64,000 nt of DNA from Spirosoma telluris (GTDB lineage Bacteria; Bacteroidota; Bacteroidia; Cytophagales; Spirosomataceae), in contig QLII01000001.1 in the NCBI GenBank assembly GCA_003259005.1, positions 186,001-250,000 of the forward strand, given 5' to 3'. The notes under the pieces were generated by a model. It did no database searches, had not been told where the DNA came from, and saw only the letters and a list, made by a program, of their open reading frames with translations. This document shows positions 28,001 through 37,174 of this stretch, piece after piece; the first letter of the stretch is position 1, and every line of letters starts with the position of its first letter. A program made the translations under genes and the position numbers.

Positions 28001-28506
28001 AGCCTGATTTTCTGTATGGCTTTACCAACTCATTCAGCTACAAAGGGTTTGACCTGAATATTTCCATTCAGGGGACGCAGGGTGATAAGATTCTCAACAT
28101 TGGTCGCCGGTATTTCGACAATATGGAGGGCAATCAGAACCAAATGACAACGGCTTTGCATCGCTGGCGGTCGGCCAGTGATCCGGGCGATGGCATAACC
28201 CCACGTGCCAATGAGCGGAGCACAGGAAATAACAATGCCGTGTCGTCGCGTTGGGTGGAGGATGCCAGTTATGTACGGATTCAGAATGTCAATCTGGGCT
28301 ATCGGCTACCCACAAAGCTGCTGAACAAAATCAAGATTCAACAGCTGCGTTTATATGTGTCGGCTCAAAATCTGTACACCTGGACGAAGTACCTGAACTA
28401 CAACCCGGAAGTAAGCAACTACGAAAGCCCTTTATCGGCGGGCATCGACTACGGCGCGTATCCCCTCGCCAGAACGTTCACGTTTGGTATTAATGTGGGA
28501 TTTTGA
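25006..28506 (+). CDS. SusC/RagA TonB-linked outer-membrane protein with STN domain
   Basis: A 1166-residue TonB-dependent transporter of the SusC class. Signal peptide (to ~40, ARDGKAQ), STN domain (~45-110, ITLSVESQNVKKVLHQIEKQ), CarboxypepD_reg-like domain (~145-220, GTVSDQTGVTLPGVNVVIKG), the SusC plug (VVVGYGTQKRADVTAAIASV, DVLKDASSTAIYGSKGSNGV) and a C-terminal barrel ending FTFGINVGF. The STN domain contacts FecR, making this the sensor-transducer of the locus as well as the importer with the SusD downstream. The ATG at 25006 (MQKLRFVDERLL) was chosen over 24949 because the extra 19 residues are not signal-like. Confidence 0.95.
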   Translation: MQKLRFVDERLLRIMRITLLQWFLVCALAGISWARDGKAQQLLDQRITLSVESQNVKKVLHQIEKQVDARFVFSSQIIQSDRKISVKSQSEPLSQVLIKLLKPLQLAYEVSGNMIIIRPDRPAKSAPVDVDQASIVAPVEQIARSVSGTVSDQTGVTLPGVNVVIKGTQKGTTTDAQGQFKLELPDTEITLVFSSVGYLPKEITVGNETMLTVTLTVDTKALGEVVVVGYGTQKRADVTAAIASVPMGEIRDMPVSNVATALQGKIPGVVIQQTSGAPGSTPAIKVRGFGSISAGTSPLIVIDGNIVGSGVFGLLSSVDIESIDVLKDASSTAIYGSKGSNGVLLVTTKRGKPGRMNVNLDVYTGFQEITKKIDLLNSQQYAEFAKEASNTAYLDNVPGASATDPNSVRPASYLRYRYPRGDLFDWFNYDDPVKVANLPYTDFQNLIFRRAKMSSYQLSVSGGNEKARYLVSGSYLKQDGIILKSSLDRYIFRANVEVNLLPKLKVGMNLNPSFKNVQEVTAENQWFNQGIITAALAAIPMAPVYAADGSYSSELALAAPYNLPGVTNPLANITEYNSPYQSGNLLGNIYADYGFLKNFNYRASANVNFNDNRRNTYRTSRMPLSNLLPPTTATGTVYSDQSLSWLFNQVVGYTKNINSVHNIEALVGMEATSTKFQSSSASGSSYANDVVETLNASASGSTTTAWSFKTANASVSYFARANYNYKGKYLANLSVRRDGSSIFGPDNRWGTFPAGSLGWRVSEESFMKNIRAISETKLRVSYGLSGNNAFSDNYPYVGQLRTDNYSFNNNLVNGLAPSSLANSKLGWEKNQQFDAGLDVGLVNNRIYLSVDYYHRITKDLLLSVNVPSLTGFTSAYKNIGKMENKGMEFALNTRNTTKGFIWNTTLNLSFNRNKVLELGPTGDPIRTASGSLADLTITQIGAPIGSFYGYKQLGIFQNQADLDANPHDVTSRPGDVKYADIDGDGKITANDRTILGNNQPDFLYGFTNSFSYKGFDLNISIQGTQGDKILNIGRRYFDNMEGNQNQMTTALHRWRSASDPGDGITPRANERSTGNNNAVSSRWVEDASYVRIQNVNLGYRLPTKLLNKIKIQQLRLYVSAQNLYTWTKYLNYNPEVSNYESPLSAGIDYGAYPLARTFTFGINVGF

Positions 28507-28509
28507 GGA

Positions 28510-28615
28510 AATGTATAATGAAAAATGAATAATGGAATGCACGGTGACTTCGAATGAATCAGCAGTTTTCTTGATTCATCGTTCATTATTAATTATCCAT
28601 TTTTCATTATCCATT
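28510..28615. repeat. Inverted repeat between susC and susD, AATGGATAATG-word family
   Basis: Outer arms 28510-28527 and 28598-28615 pair over 18 bp with one mismatch. Further partial pairing is visible inside (GAATGAATCAGCAGTTTTC against GATTCATCGTTCATTATT). It fills nearly the whole gap between susC and susD. Confidence 0.75.
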
Positions 28616-28647
28616 CAATTACCTAACCGTTTTAATCAGTTTCAACA

Positions 28648-30099
28648 ATGAAGATATATAGAATCCTTGCGAGCGTCCTGATGTTGTTTTTGGTCAGTTC
28701 GTGCAGCCAGCAGTTTCTGGATTTAAAACCCATATCGAATGCTACTACCGATAATTTCTACAAAACGGGCGACGATATTAAAAACGCCGTGAGCGGAAGT
28801 TATGCTGCCCTGCAAGCTGACGGCATTTCCGGGAATAGCTACGTGTTTGGCGAGATAGCGTCTGATAATACGATACCCGTAGCCTCCGGTTCCATTACCG
28901 ATCAGGATGAGTTTGACCGCTTTTACATCAAAACGACCAACCCCTATATTTCTGGTCGGTGGAATGACTGTTACTCGGCGATTGCCCGATTCAACACCAT
29001 CCTGGATAAAGTTGATGGGATTACGATGGATGCTACTCTCAAGAGCCGCTATATCGGTGAAGTGAAGTTTTTACGCGGCTGGATTTATTTTATTCTGGTG
29101 CAAACCTATGGCGATGTGCCGCTGGTGACCAAGCCGATCACCAACCCCGACGATGGCTACGCGTATACCCGTAACCCTAAAACAGAGGTGTATGCACAGA
29201 TCGAAAAAGACCTTTCGGAGGCCGAAGCTGCCTTACCCGCTACCTATACGGGCATCGATGTTGGCCGGGCCACAAAAGGAGCCGCTAAATCTATGCTGGG
29301 CAAAGTGTACCTGACCCAAAAGAAGTATACACAGGCGGTTGCCAAGCTGAAAGAGGTGATTGACCTGAATGTATACGCTATTCTGCCCAGCTACGCCGAT
29401 GTGTTTAAGGTGAGTAACAAAAATCACAAAGAATCCGTGTTTGATGTGCAGTATAAATCGGGTGGGTCAGCGGAAGGAAATCCCTGGCCAAACTTATTTG
29501 CGCCACAAAGTTCGGGGAATTCGGTCATTGCGTTTAGTGGGAATGGGAATAATCAACCCACCGAGGATCTATACAAAGCGTATGAGGCTGGCGATGTACG
29601 TAGAGATATTTCAATGGCTATCTCGTACGTCAACGCCAGCGGGCAGGTCGTTCCGGCTAATTATGTAAAGAAGTATTTCGATACGCCGGTTACGAACAAT
29701 GACAACGGCAACAACATCCCCGTCATTCGCTATGCTGATGTTCTTCTGATGTATGCCGAGAGCTTAAATGAAGTGGGTTATCAGCCTACAGGTGAGGCTT
29801 TTACGTACCTGAATCAGATTCGTAGCCGGGCGGGTTTGAAGGCTAAAACCGCTACTGATATTCCGGATCAACAGTCGTTCCGTTTAGCGATGGAGCAGGA
29901 GCGCCGGGTCGAACTTGCGTTTGAATGCCATCGCTGGTATGACCTCGTTCGTACGGGCCGGGCGGTTCCTCTGTTAAACAGCAAAAAGGACCAAATTCGG
30001 TTAGTAAACGTCCTGACCGACAATAATTTGGTCTTTCCTGTTCCCCAGGCGCAGATTGATGTCAACAAAGACAAAATCAAGCAAAATCCGGGGTATTAG
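28648..30099 (+). CDS. RagB/SusD family nutrient-binding lipoprotein
   Basis: A 483-residue SusD-type surface lipoprotein that lids the SusC transporter and binds the glycan or other ligand. Lipobox LFLVSSC (Cys ~19) followed by SQQFLDLKP; N-terminal SusD-like helices (YKTGDDIKNAVSGSYAAL, FLRGWIYFILVQTYGDVPLV); RagB C-terminal signature VIRYADVLLMYAESLNEVG, then YLNQIRSRAGL and a final FPVPQAQIDVNK. Intact and full length, unlike the other two SusD genes here. Confidence 0.95.
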   Translation: MKIYRILASVLMLFLVSSCSQQFLDLKPISNATTDNFYKTGDDIKNAVSGSYAALQADGISGNSYVFGEIASDNTIPVASGSITDQDEFDRFYIKTTNPYISGRWNDCYSAIARFNTILDKVDGITMDATLKSRYIGEVKFLRGWIYFILVQTYGDVPLVTKPITNPDDGYAYTRNPKTEVYAQIEKDLSEAEAALPATYTGIDVGRATKGAAKSMLGKVYLTQKKYTQAVAKLKEVIDLNVYAILPSYADVFKVSNKNHKESVFDVQYKSGGSAEGNPWPNLFAPQSSGNSVIAFSGNGNNQPTEDLYKAYEAGDVRRDISMAISYVNASGQVVPANYVKKYFDTPVTNNDNGNNIPVIRYADVLLMYAESLNEVGYQPTGEAFTYLNQIRSRAGLKAKTATDIPDQQSFRLAMEQERRVELAFECHRWYDLVRTGRAVPLLNSKKDQIRLVNVLTDNNLVFPVPQAQIDVNKDKIKQNPGY

Positions 30100-30139
30100 A
30101 TAAACGGTGTTGTCGCCTTTACCAATAGAACGCATGGAA

Positions 30140-30229
30140 CGCTGATTTTTATGATCATTATGATGACTCATGATTAAAAAAATAAGAATCATTAATCATA
30201 ACTAATCTTAAGAATCATAAAAATCAGCG
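30140..30229. repeat. Inverted repeat after susD, TTTTTATGAT family
   Basis: Outer arms 30140-30155 and 30214-30229 pair perfectly over 16 bp (CGCTGATTTTTATGAT). The interior has further ATGATT/AATCAT words that can pair in a nested way. It lies between susD and the dehydrogenase small-subunit gene. Confidence 0.75.
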
Positions 30230-30258
30230 GTCTATAATCTAACTGAATTGACTAACCA

Positions 30259-30818
30259 ATGAATAGACGGGAAGCAGTAGCGCGGGTGGCCTGGTTGATG
30301 GGTGGAACCCTGTCAGCGCCAACACTAATGGCCATGAGCCGATGGGAGGAGAGAGATGCCAACCAAAAAACTCGGCCTCAAACCGCCGATTCAATACTCG
30401 ACGACGGCCAGCGTGAAATCGTGGCTCGGGTGTCTGATATGATTATTCCCAAGACAAATACGCCGGAGCGCTTGATGTCGGCGTACCCGCCTTCATGGAT
30501 GTGATGCTTCGCGACTGCTACAAAAAGCCCGCACAGGATGCCTTTATCGCGGGTGTTCAGGATCTGGAACGTAAAAATTTCTTGGGCCTAAAACCCGATC
30601 AGCAGACGGCCGTATTGAAGCAGGTTGAAGCGAGTGCTACGCCTAGTGCCACCAGCCCATCGTTCTGGCAAATTGTCAAAGAGGTTACGTTGTTAGGCTA
30701 TTTCACGTCGGAAGCGGGTATCAAAGCATCGTTTGATTATCAACCCATTCCAGGTCGGTTCGAGGCCATCAAGATTAAGCCCGGCCAGAAAGATTTTATG
30801 TACGGAAATCAAGTATAG
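30259..30818 (+). CDS. Gluconate 2-dehydrogenase subunit 3 family protein (frameshifted)
   Basis: Small subunit of a membrane-associated GMC dehydrogenase complex (Gluconate_2-dh3 family), 186 residues after repair. A Tat-type N-terminus (MNRREAVARVAWLMGG) indicates export, and these subunits help export and stabilise the catalytic GMC partner, encoded 95 nt downstream. The body shows QREIVARVSDMIIPKT and GVPAFMDVMLRDCY, both family hallmarks. One G missing at 30465-30466 splits the gene; restoring it joins TPGALDVGVPAF. In Bacteroidetes and Flavobacterium such pairs act as glucoside 3-dehydrogenases. Confidence 0.88.
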
Positions 30819-30820
30819 TA

Positions 30821-30908
30821 TTAGGAGTGAGGAGTTAGTAATAGAAGTTTTAAACAAGCCCTCCAAATACTCGCTCCTCACTCCTAAGGCTCGCTCCTCA
30901 CTCCTTAA
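30821..30908. repeat. Inverted repeat, AGGAGTGAGG-word family
   Basis: Left arm 30821-30834 (TTAGGAGTGAGGAG) pairs perfectly with 30874-30887. A second near-copy of the right arm follows at 30894-30908, so the right side is a tandem duplication of about 20 bp. It lies inside the operon, between the small- and large-subunit genes. Confidence 0.78.
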
Positions 30909-30913
30909 AAAAC

Positions 30914-32621
30914 ATGAATCTGAACATAAAAGCGGAAAAGGCACAAACATACGATGCTATTGTTGTGGGCTCAGGGATGACCGGCGGCATGGCTGCTAAA
31001 GAGCTGACCGAACGGGGGTTAAAGGTGCTCATGCTTGAGCGTGGCTACGAACTCAAGCACGTTGAAGATTACAAAACCGCCATGAAAGACCCCTGGGAGT
31101 TTGAACATCGGGGTAAAATAACTAACCTGGCGGCCGAAGAACACTACGCCAGCATGTATTTCTCGGCCAAAGAGGGAACACAGTATCTGTACACCAACGA
31201 CGCCGGGAATCCATACATTCAAAAACGTCCCTTCAACTGGATTCGGGCCTACCATACGGGTGGAAAGTCGTTGTTATGGGGTAAGCAATCCTATCGCTGG
31301 AATCGTGAGGATTTCCTCGCTAATGCCAAACAGGGCCTTGGCGTCGAATGGCCTATTGGCTACGATGACCTTGTTCCCTGGTACGATTATGTCGAAAAGT
31401 TTGTGGGCGTAAGCGGTCAGGCAGAAGGACTCGATGTGTTACCGGATGGTAAGTTCCTGCCCCCATGGCCATGACGGCTCCCGAACTGCATTTGAAAAAA
31501 TCGGTGGCGCAGAAGTTGAATCGTCCCATCACCATTGGTCGCGTAGCGCACCTCACAAAACCTCAACCCTGGCATACGGCGCTAGGACGAGCCACTTGTC
31601 AGTTTCGAAACCGTTGCTCGCGGGGTTGTCCATTTGGCGCGTATTTCAGTTCGTTGGCGGCTACGATTCCAGCGGCTCGTCAAACCAACCGACTGACGAT
31701 TGTACACAACGCCATCGTGAAAGAGATTTTGCTGGATAGCCAGGGGCAAAAGGCTAAAGGCGTTCGGGTAATTGATCAGAATACAATGGAAGTTCGGGAG
31801 TTTTACGCCAAAGTGATTTTCCTGAACGCGGGTACGATTGGCTCCACATCCATCCTGATGAACTCAAAATCAGCACGTTTCCCAAACGGGTTGGGTAACG
31901 ACAGTGATCAATTGGGTCGGAATTTGATGGATCACCACCTCAGCGTTGGTGCTCGGGCTGACATCGAAGGCTTTGAAGATGACTACTATTTCGGTGCCCG
32001 ACCCAATGCCTTATACATCCCGCGTTTTCGAAACTGGGGGAACGACAAACGAGGCTATCTGCGCGGTTTTGGGTATCAGGGCGGAGCATCGCGGGCAGAT
32101 TGGTCGCGGGGGCAGCTGAAACGGGATTCGGCGCTGATTTTAAAGCAAAAATGACCCAGCCTGGTCCCTGGAAAATCAACCTGAGCGGCTTCGGCGAGGT
32201 ACTTCCCGATCCTAACAACCGGTTCTACCTCAGCGAAGATCAAACCGATAAATGGGGGTTGCCTAAAGTGGTGTTCGATGCAGATTTCGGCGAAAACGAG
32301 CGCGCCATGCGTAAAGACATCATGAACGATGGAGCCGAAATGCTCGAAGCCGCTGGTTTTAAAAACGTAGTGCCTTACGATAATGCCGTTGCGCATATGG
32401 GGCTGGGTATTCACGAAATGGGTACGGCCCGCATGGGCAAAGACCCAAAAACGTCGGTACTCAACAAGTTCAATCAGGTACACGCCTGTAAGAACGTGTT
32501 CGTAACCGACGGTTCGGCCATGACCTCGGCCTCAAACGTGAATCCGTCTATTACCTATATGGCACTTACGGCACGGGCCGCTAAACACGCCGTCGATCAG
32601 TTGAAAGCGCGGAGTCTTTGA
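30914..32621 (+). CDS. GMC family oxidoreductase, large subunit (two frameshifts)
   Basis: FAD-dependent GMC oxidoreductase, 569 residues after repair, the catalytic partner of the subunit-3 protein just upstream. The Rossmann site is DAIVVGSGMTGGMAAKELTE with the FAD-ribose Glu in LMLERG (~15-45). Substrate/FAD segments include HTGGKSLLWGKQSYRW. The C-terminal GMC signature has HEMGTARMG and NVNPSITYMALTARAA with the catalytic His and Asn. Frames break at C5 31460-31464 (restores FLPPMAMTAPELH) and G5 32108-32112 (restores DWSRGAAETGFG). No signal peptide, consistent with hitchhiking on the Tat small subunit. Likely role: oxidation of a sugar or glycoside in the periplasm, possibly at C3. 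Confidence 0.88.
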
Positions 32622-32626
32622 TCTTA

Positions 32627-32658
32627 TGTTTGGGCCAAGCTCCAGCTTGGCCCAAACA
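32627..32658. repeat. Perfect hairpin TGTTTGGGCCAAGCT
   Basis: 15-bp perfect arms with a 2-nt loop (CC), 5 nt after the GMC stop. A related hairpin with GCCCAAACAGGCTCC follows the permease at 38941-39026. Confidence 0.85.
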
Positions 32659-32680
32659 ATGCCAAACCAAGTCACTCCGA

Positions 32681-34864
32681 ATGAAAAGACGATACATTCC
32701 TTACTGGTTAGGCTTTGTTGTGTTCTTTCTCACGTTGTCGAGGGCTGTCCAAGCACAGGCAACGGGTGGAAAATCTCAGCTAACTATTGCCTTCGATACA
32801 ACCAGCAAACCAATCCAATTTGGTGTAAGTCAGTTAGAAAAGGCGTTGAACAAAAGCAGTCAGGGGGTTAGAAAGGTGCCGATTAGCTTAGATAGTAAAG
32901 GGCGAGGTATTCTTGTATCGGTTCAACCGGCCCAGAGTGAGGTATTCATTCGGGAAGAGGGCTACCGGATTAGTTACCAGAATAACAGCTTATTGATTAC
33001 GGCTGTCGATGCGGCTGGAGCAATGTATGGAGTACTGGATGTAGCCGAGCAGATTCAGATGGGCAAAAGCTGGAAAACGCTGACACCCAAAGCCGTTAAT
33101 CCGCATTTTACGGTTCGTGCCTTGAAAGTCAATTTGCCCTGGTCTTCATACCGGCTTGGTCCGGCAATGGATGTACACAAAGACGTATGCCGCGACCTGG
33201 CGTACTGGCAACGGATGCTGGACCAGATGGCCGAAAATCGCTTTAACGTCCTGTCGCTCTGGAATGTCCACCCCTTCGCCTACATGGTGAAGCCAACGAA
33301 CTTCCCGGAAGCTAATGCTTTCCCGCCCAACGAAATGGCCGATTGGAAACAGTTCTGGACAGCATTATTCCGAATGGCAAAAGAGCGGGGTATCGAGCCC
33401 TACATTGTTAACTGGAATATTGCGGTGTCGCCCGAGTTTGCAAAAGCCTATGGCGTGAAGGAGCGGAACGATACCTCAGCAGTAGTGAAGCGGTACACGC
33501 GGGAAGTGGTCACGCAGATCATCAACGAATACCCGGATCTGGCAGGCATCGGAATCACCCTGGCCGACTGGATGAGCAATTTCAGCGGTACCAACGCATC
33601 CCTGCCAGAGATGACGCCAAAAGACCGCGAGGATTGGATTGAAGAGACAGTGGTGGCCGGTATCAAAGCGGCTAATCGACCGGTTAAGTTGCTGCATCGT
33701 TCGGTGCTTTCCGCTGATCCGGGCGAAATGCGACGGGTGATCAACAACGCCCATCTGCCCGATACAACCTTGGTGGAGATAAAATTCAACTGGTCGCATG
33801 GGCATTCGACACCCGTGCTGGCCTTAACCCACGATTCGCATTCGGGGAAGCGGGACGATGGCTACTGGAATCCAATGCCGTCGAATTATCGCATTCAGTG
33901 GATGATTCGGAACGAGGATTTTTTTATTCTGCGCTGGGGACAACCCGATTTCATTCGTAAGCATATTGCCCAGAATACAGCCCCCTATGTTAATGGCTAC
34001 TTTGTTGGTTCTGAAGGATATATCCCCGCTAAAGATTACTCGCATGTGACCAGTGCGCATCGTACCTGGGCCTATGCGTTTGAAAAGCAGTGGTTGTTCT
34101 ATCAGCTCTGGGGTCGTTTGCTTTATGATCCGGCTACACCCGATGCGGTATTTGAAGCATCTTTCGCGAGCCGTTATGGATTGAAATCGGGTAAGCCGAT
34201 GCTCGAAGCGTTTTCGGCGGCCAGCCAGATGCCGCTGCGGCTCGCTTCGTTTTACGGCTCAACCTGGGATTATACCTTGTATTCCGAAGGTTTTCTGTCG
34301 CCCTTTTCGGCGGGCAAAGGTGCGCAGGATACCGTGTCGAGCTTTATCTCCATCAACGAACTAATTGATCATTCCACCCTTGACCCAACGTATCTGTCTA
34401 TTAAAGAGTACGTTGACCAGATCGTAGCAAAGAAGAAAATACCTACAGGTAAAATGACGCCAGTTGCCTTAGCCGATTTATTGGATGCGGATAGTAAAAC
34501 GGTTCTCCAGCGCGTGCAGCAACTGCGATCGAGCGCTTCGCCTACATTGGCTTGCGAGTTAGCCGATCTGGAAGCCTGGGCCTACTTAAGCCGCTATTTT
34601 GCCGATAAACTTCGGGCCGCTGTAGCGCTTCAAACTTACCGACTTTCGCAGGATAAATCGCAGCAACAGAAGGCGATAACCTATCTGAATCAGTGTCTGG
34701 ATCACTGGCGGAAAGTCAGCGAAATTACGGCCAGCCATTATCATGAAGTGCCTTATACTGAGGGCTATCTATCGAAAGAGAACGCCTTTAAAGATTCCCA
34801 ACGCTTCTTGTGGAGCAACTACCAGTCGCAGGTTGAGCGCGACATTGTCCTGGCTAGAGAGTAA
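32681..34864 (+). CDS. Secreted glycoside hydrolase-like protein with GH20-type N-terminal domain
   Basis: A 727-residue exported protein. Signal peptide 1-25 (ending AVQAQ), then a zincin-like GH20 N-terminal fold (~30-125, ISYQNNSLLITAVDAAGAMYG and VLDVAEQIQMG). A TIM-barrel-like domain follows (MAENRFNVLSLWNVHPFAYM, GIEPYIVNWNIAVSPEFAK, LAGIGITLADWMS, SEGYIPAKDYSHV) and a helical C-terminus. Related bacterial proteins are assigned to glycosidases acting on uronic-acid or acidic sugars, but I cannot place it in one GH family. Neighbours suggest it cleaves the oxidised or native glycoside taken up by this locus. The ATG at 32681 gives a proper signal peptide. Confidence 0.78.
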   Translation: MKRRYIPYWLGFVVFFLTLSRAVQAQATGGKSQLTIAFDTTSKPIQFGVSQLEKALNKSSQGVRKVPISLDSKGRGILVSVQPAQSEVFIREEGYRISYQNNSLLITAVDAAGAMYGVLDVAEQIQMGKSWKTLTPKAVNPHFTVRALKVNLPWSSYRLGPAMDVHKDVCRDLAYWQRMLDQMAENRFNVLSLWNVHPFAYMVKPTNFPEANAFPPNEMADWKQFWTALFRMAKERGIEPYIVNWNIAVSPEFAKAYGVKERNDTSAVVKRYTREVVTQIINEYPDLAGIGITLADWMSNFSGTNASLPEMTPKDREDWIEETVVAGIKAANRPVKLLHRSVLSADPGEMRRVINNAHLPDTTLVEIKFNWSHGHSTPVLALTHDSHSGKRDDGYWNPMPSNYRIQWMIRNEDFFILRWGQPDFIRKHIAQNTAPYVNGYFVGSEGYIPAKDYSHVTSAHRTWAYAFEKQWLFYQLWGRLLYDPATPDAVFEASFASRYGLKSGKPMLEAFSAASQMPLRLASFYGSTWDYTLYSEGFLSPFSAGKGAQDTVSSFISINELIDHSTLDPTYLSIKEYVDQIVAKKKIPTGKMTPVALADLLDADSKTVLQRVQQLRSSASPTLACELADLEAWAYLSRYFADKLRAAVALQTYRLSQDKSQQQKAITYLNQCLDHWRKVSEITASHYHEVPYTEGYLSKENAFKDSQRFLWSNYQSQVERDIVLARE

Positions 34865-34871
34865 AAAAATA

Positions 34872-34951
34872 TTAACCACAGAGGCACAGAGAACACAGAG
34901 TTCTAAACAATTGAGTATTCATTAATTTTTCTCTGTGTTCTCTGTGGTTAA
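34872..34951. repeat. Inverted repeat, CACAGAG-word family, arms differ by one word
   Basis: Left arm 34872-34900 (29 bp) and right arm 34931-34951 (21 bp) are exact complements apart from one 8-base word (GCACAGAG) missing from the right arm. It lies between the two glycosidase-like genes. Confidence 0.88.
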
Positions 34952-34982
34952 AGAAAAAATACAAGCTTGATTTTCCTCACTC

Positions 34983-37157
34983 ATGGAACGACGAAATTTT
35001 ATTAAAACCACTGGCCTCATCGGAAGTGCTTATGCCTTGTCTGGCCCTTCCGCTCTGGCCAGTTCATCTGCTCATACACTGGCTCCGACGGAAACCTACT
35101 GGCTTGATGGGCCAATGCGGTGGGCGCAGCTTGCTTTTGTCGAAAGGGACCCCGGTCATTACGACCCGGATTTCTGGCTGAACTACTTCAGGCGGATTCA
35201 CGCAGACGGTGCGCTGCTGAGTGCAGGTGGTATCGTCGCCTTTTATCCGACGAAAATTCCCCTGCATCACCGCAGTGATTTTATGGGCAATTCAGACACA
35301 TTGGGGTATCTGGTAGAAGGCTGTAAAAAACAGGGTATGAAAATCATGCTTCGGACTGACCCCATGCCGCCCGGCAGGATGTCTACGACGCGCACCCTGA
35401 TTGGATTGCCGTAACCGTTGACGGAAAACCGCGCCGTCACTGGGCTAATCCGGACTTGTGGGTCACCTGCGCCTTGGGACCTTATAATTTTGAGTTCATG
35501 ACGCAGGTGAACCAGGAAATCATGGAGAAATTCCAGCCAGAAGGCATTTTCTCGAACCGCTGGCATGGTCATGACATCTGCTACTGCGAACACTGCACCC
35601 GTAATTTCAAAACAGCCACCGGCCTGGAACTGCCCAAGGCCGCTGATAAACTCGATCCAACCTATCGCAAATGGGCCGATTGGCGAATGAAGCGTTTACG
35701 GGAAGTATGGTCAGTTTGGGACGCGGGTATTCGTAAACAAAAACCCACGGCCCGCTTTATTCCCAATGGTTTCCCTGACAAAGTGATGACCGGCAAGGAG
35801 GCCGACCTCTTCTTTGCCGACCAGCAAGCCAGACGAGGTCTGATGGCACCTTGGTCGAATGGGAAAGGGGCTAAGGAACTCCGGTCGACATTGGGAATGA
35901 AGCCGCTGATCGGTATCTTTAGTGTAGGCATTGAGGAGGAATTCCGTTGGAAAGACTCCGTCCAGAGTGACGCCGAAATTCGGATTTGGGTGGCCGAAGG
36001 TACCGCCAACGGCATGCGTCCCTGCTTTGTGAAATTCGGGGTGACATCTACGATAAACGCTGGATGGAAGCCGTAGCCAAACTGTATGAAGGCTATCATA
36101 AAAACGAGAAATACCTGCGCAATACGGCCCCTATAGCTCGGGTTGGTATCGTCTACTCGGAACAAACCGACCGAAATTACGGAGGCAAACCCTGGCAGCA
36201 AAAGAGTAGCGATCACCTGGACGGTATGTACCACGCCCTCGTGGAGAGCCGGATTCCCTTCGATATGGTGAACGACCGCCTGCTCGGCTCCGACGATCTG
36301 AAACGGTTTAAGTTATTGATATTGCCCAACATTGCGGCCCTTTCTGATGCACAATGCAAACAGATACAGGCGTTTGTGGACAATGGGGGCAGTATTGTCT
36401 CCACCTTTGAAACATCCCTGTATGACGAAGAAGGCAAACAACGTTCCGATTTCGGACTGGCCAGTTTGTTTGGCGTGTCGTATGCCCAGAAAGTGGAAGG
36501 GCCATTGCGAAACAGCTACCTACAGTTGCGAAATAATGCCAAAGACAGCCAGGCTAAATTGATTCTAAAAGGGCTGGACGATACGCCCCGGATCATCAAC
36601 ACCATCTATAAAGTTGATGTGAAGCCGACGACGACGTTCCCCAGCCCGATCACCCTGATTCCTACCTACCCCGATTTGCCGATGGAGGATGTATACCCCG
36701 CGTAGCCGAAACCGATACGCGGGAACTCTACCTTCGACAGGTTGGCAAAGGGCGGGTGGTCTATATCCCCGGCGATCTGGATCGCTCGTTCTGGCAGATG
36801 ATGGGAACTGATCACGGTCAACTGCTGAGTAATGTGGTCAACTGGGCGCTGGATGAAGAACCCATTGTTACGGTGACGGGGCCGGGTGTCATGGATGTGA
36901 CCGTATGGCGACAGGCAGCGTCCATGACTGTTCACTTAGTTAACCTGACCAACCCGATGATGATGAAAGGCCCATTCCGCGAGTTGATCCCCGTTGATGC
37001 GCAGGTGACGGTGAAAGTCCCGGCCGGTGCCAAAGTGACCGGGGTAAAGCTATTGATGAGCGGGCAAACCCCGAAATTCGAGAACAAAGGTGGTACGATA
37101 ACGGTGGCTGTTCCCAAAGTTCTGGACCACGAAATTGTTGCCCTGGATTTAGCATAA
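34983..37157 (+). CDS. Tat-exported glycosidase-like protein with beta-galactosidase-trimerisation-like domain (three frameshifts)
   Basis: A 725-residue protein after repair. A Tat signal opens it (MERRNFIKTTGLIG, then ALSGPSALA). An N-terminal TIM-barrel region resembles family-42-like or hypothetical GH6-type alpha-amylase-fold proteins (DGALLSAGGIVAFYP, GMKIMLRTDP, PEGIFSNRWHGHDICYCEHC). A middle glutamine-amidotransferase-like domain follows (LLILPNIAALSDAQCKQIQA and FVDNGGSIVSTFE), typical of the trimerisation region, and a C-terminal beta domain. Breaks at 35373-35374, 36038-36041 and 36696-36699 each need one base and restore long conserved-looking stretches. Probably hydrolyses the locus substrate in the periplasm; the exact GH family is not determined. 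Confidence 0.78.
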
Positions 37158-37174
37158 TAAAACTGATACATCTC

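Noticed and set aside
30914..30960. Signal peptide on the GMC oxidoreductase
   Set aside because: The N-terminus goes straight into the FAD-binding fold; export by the Tat small subunit is the better explanation.
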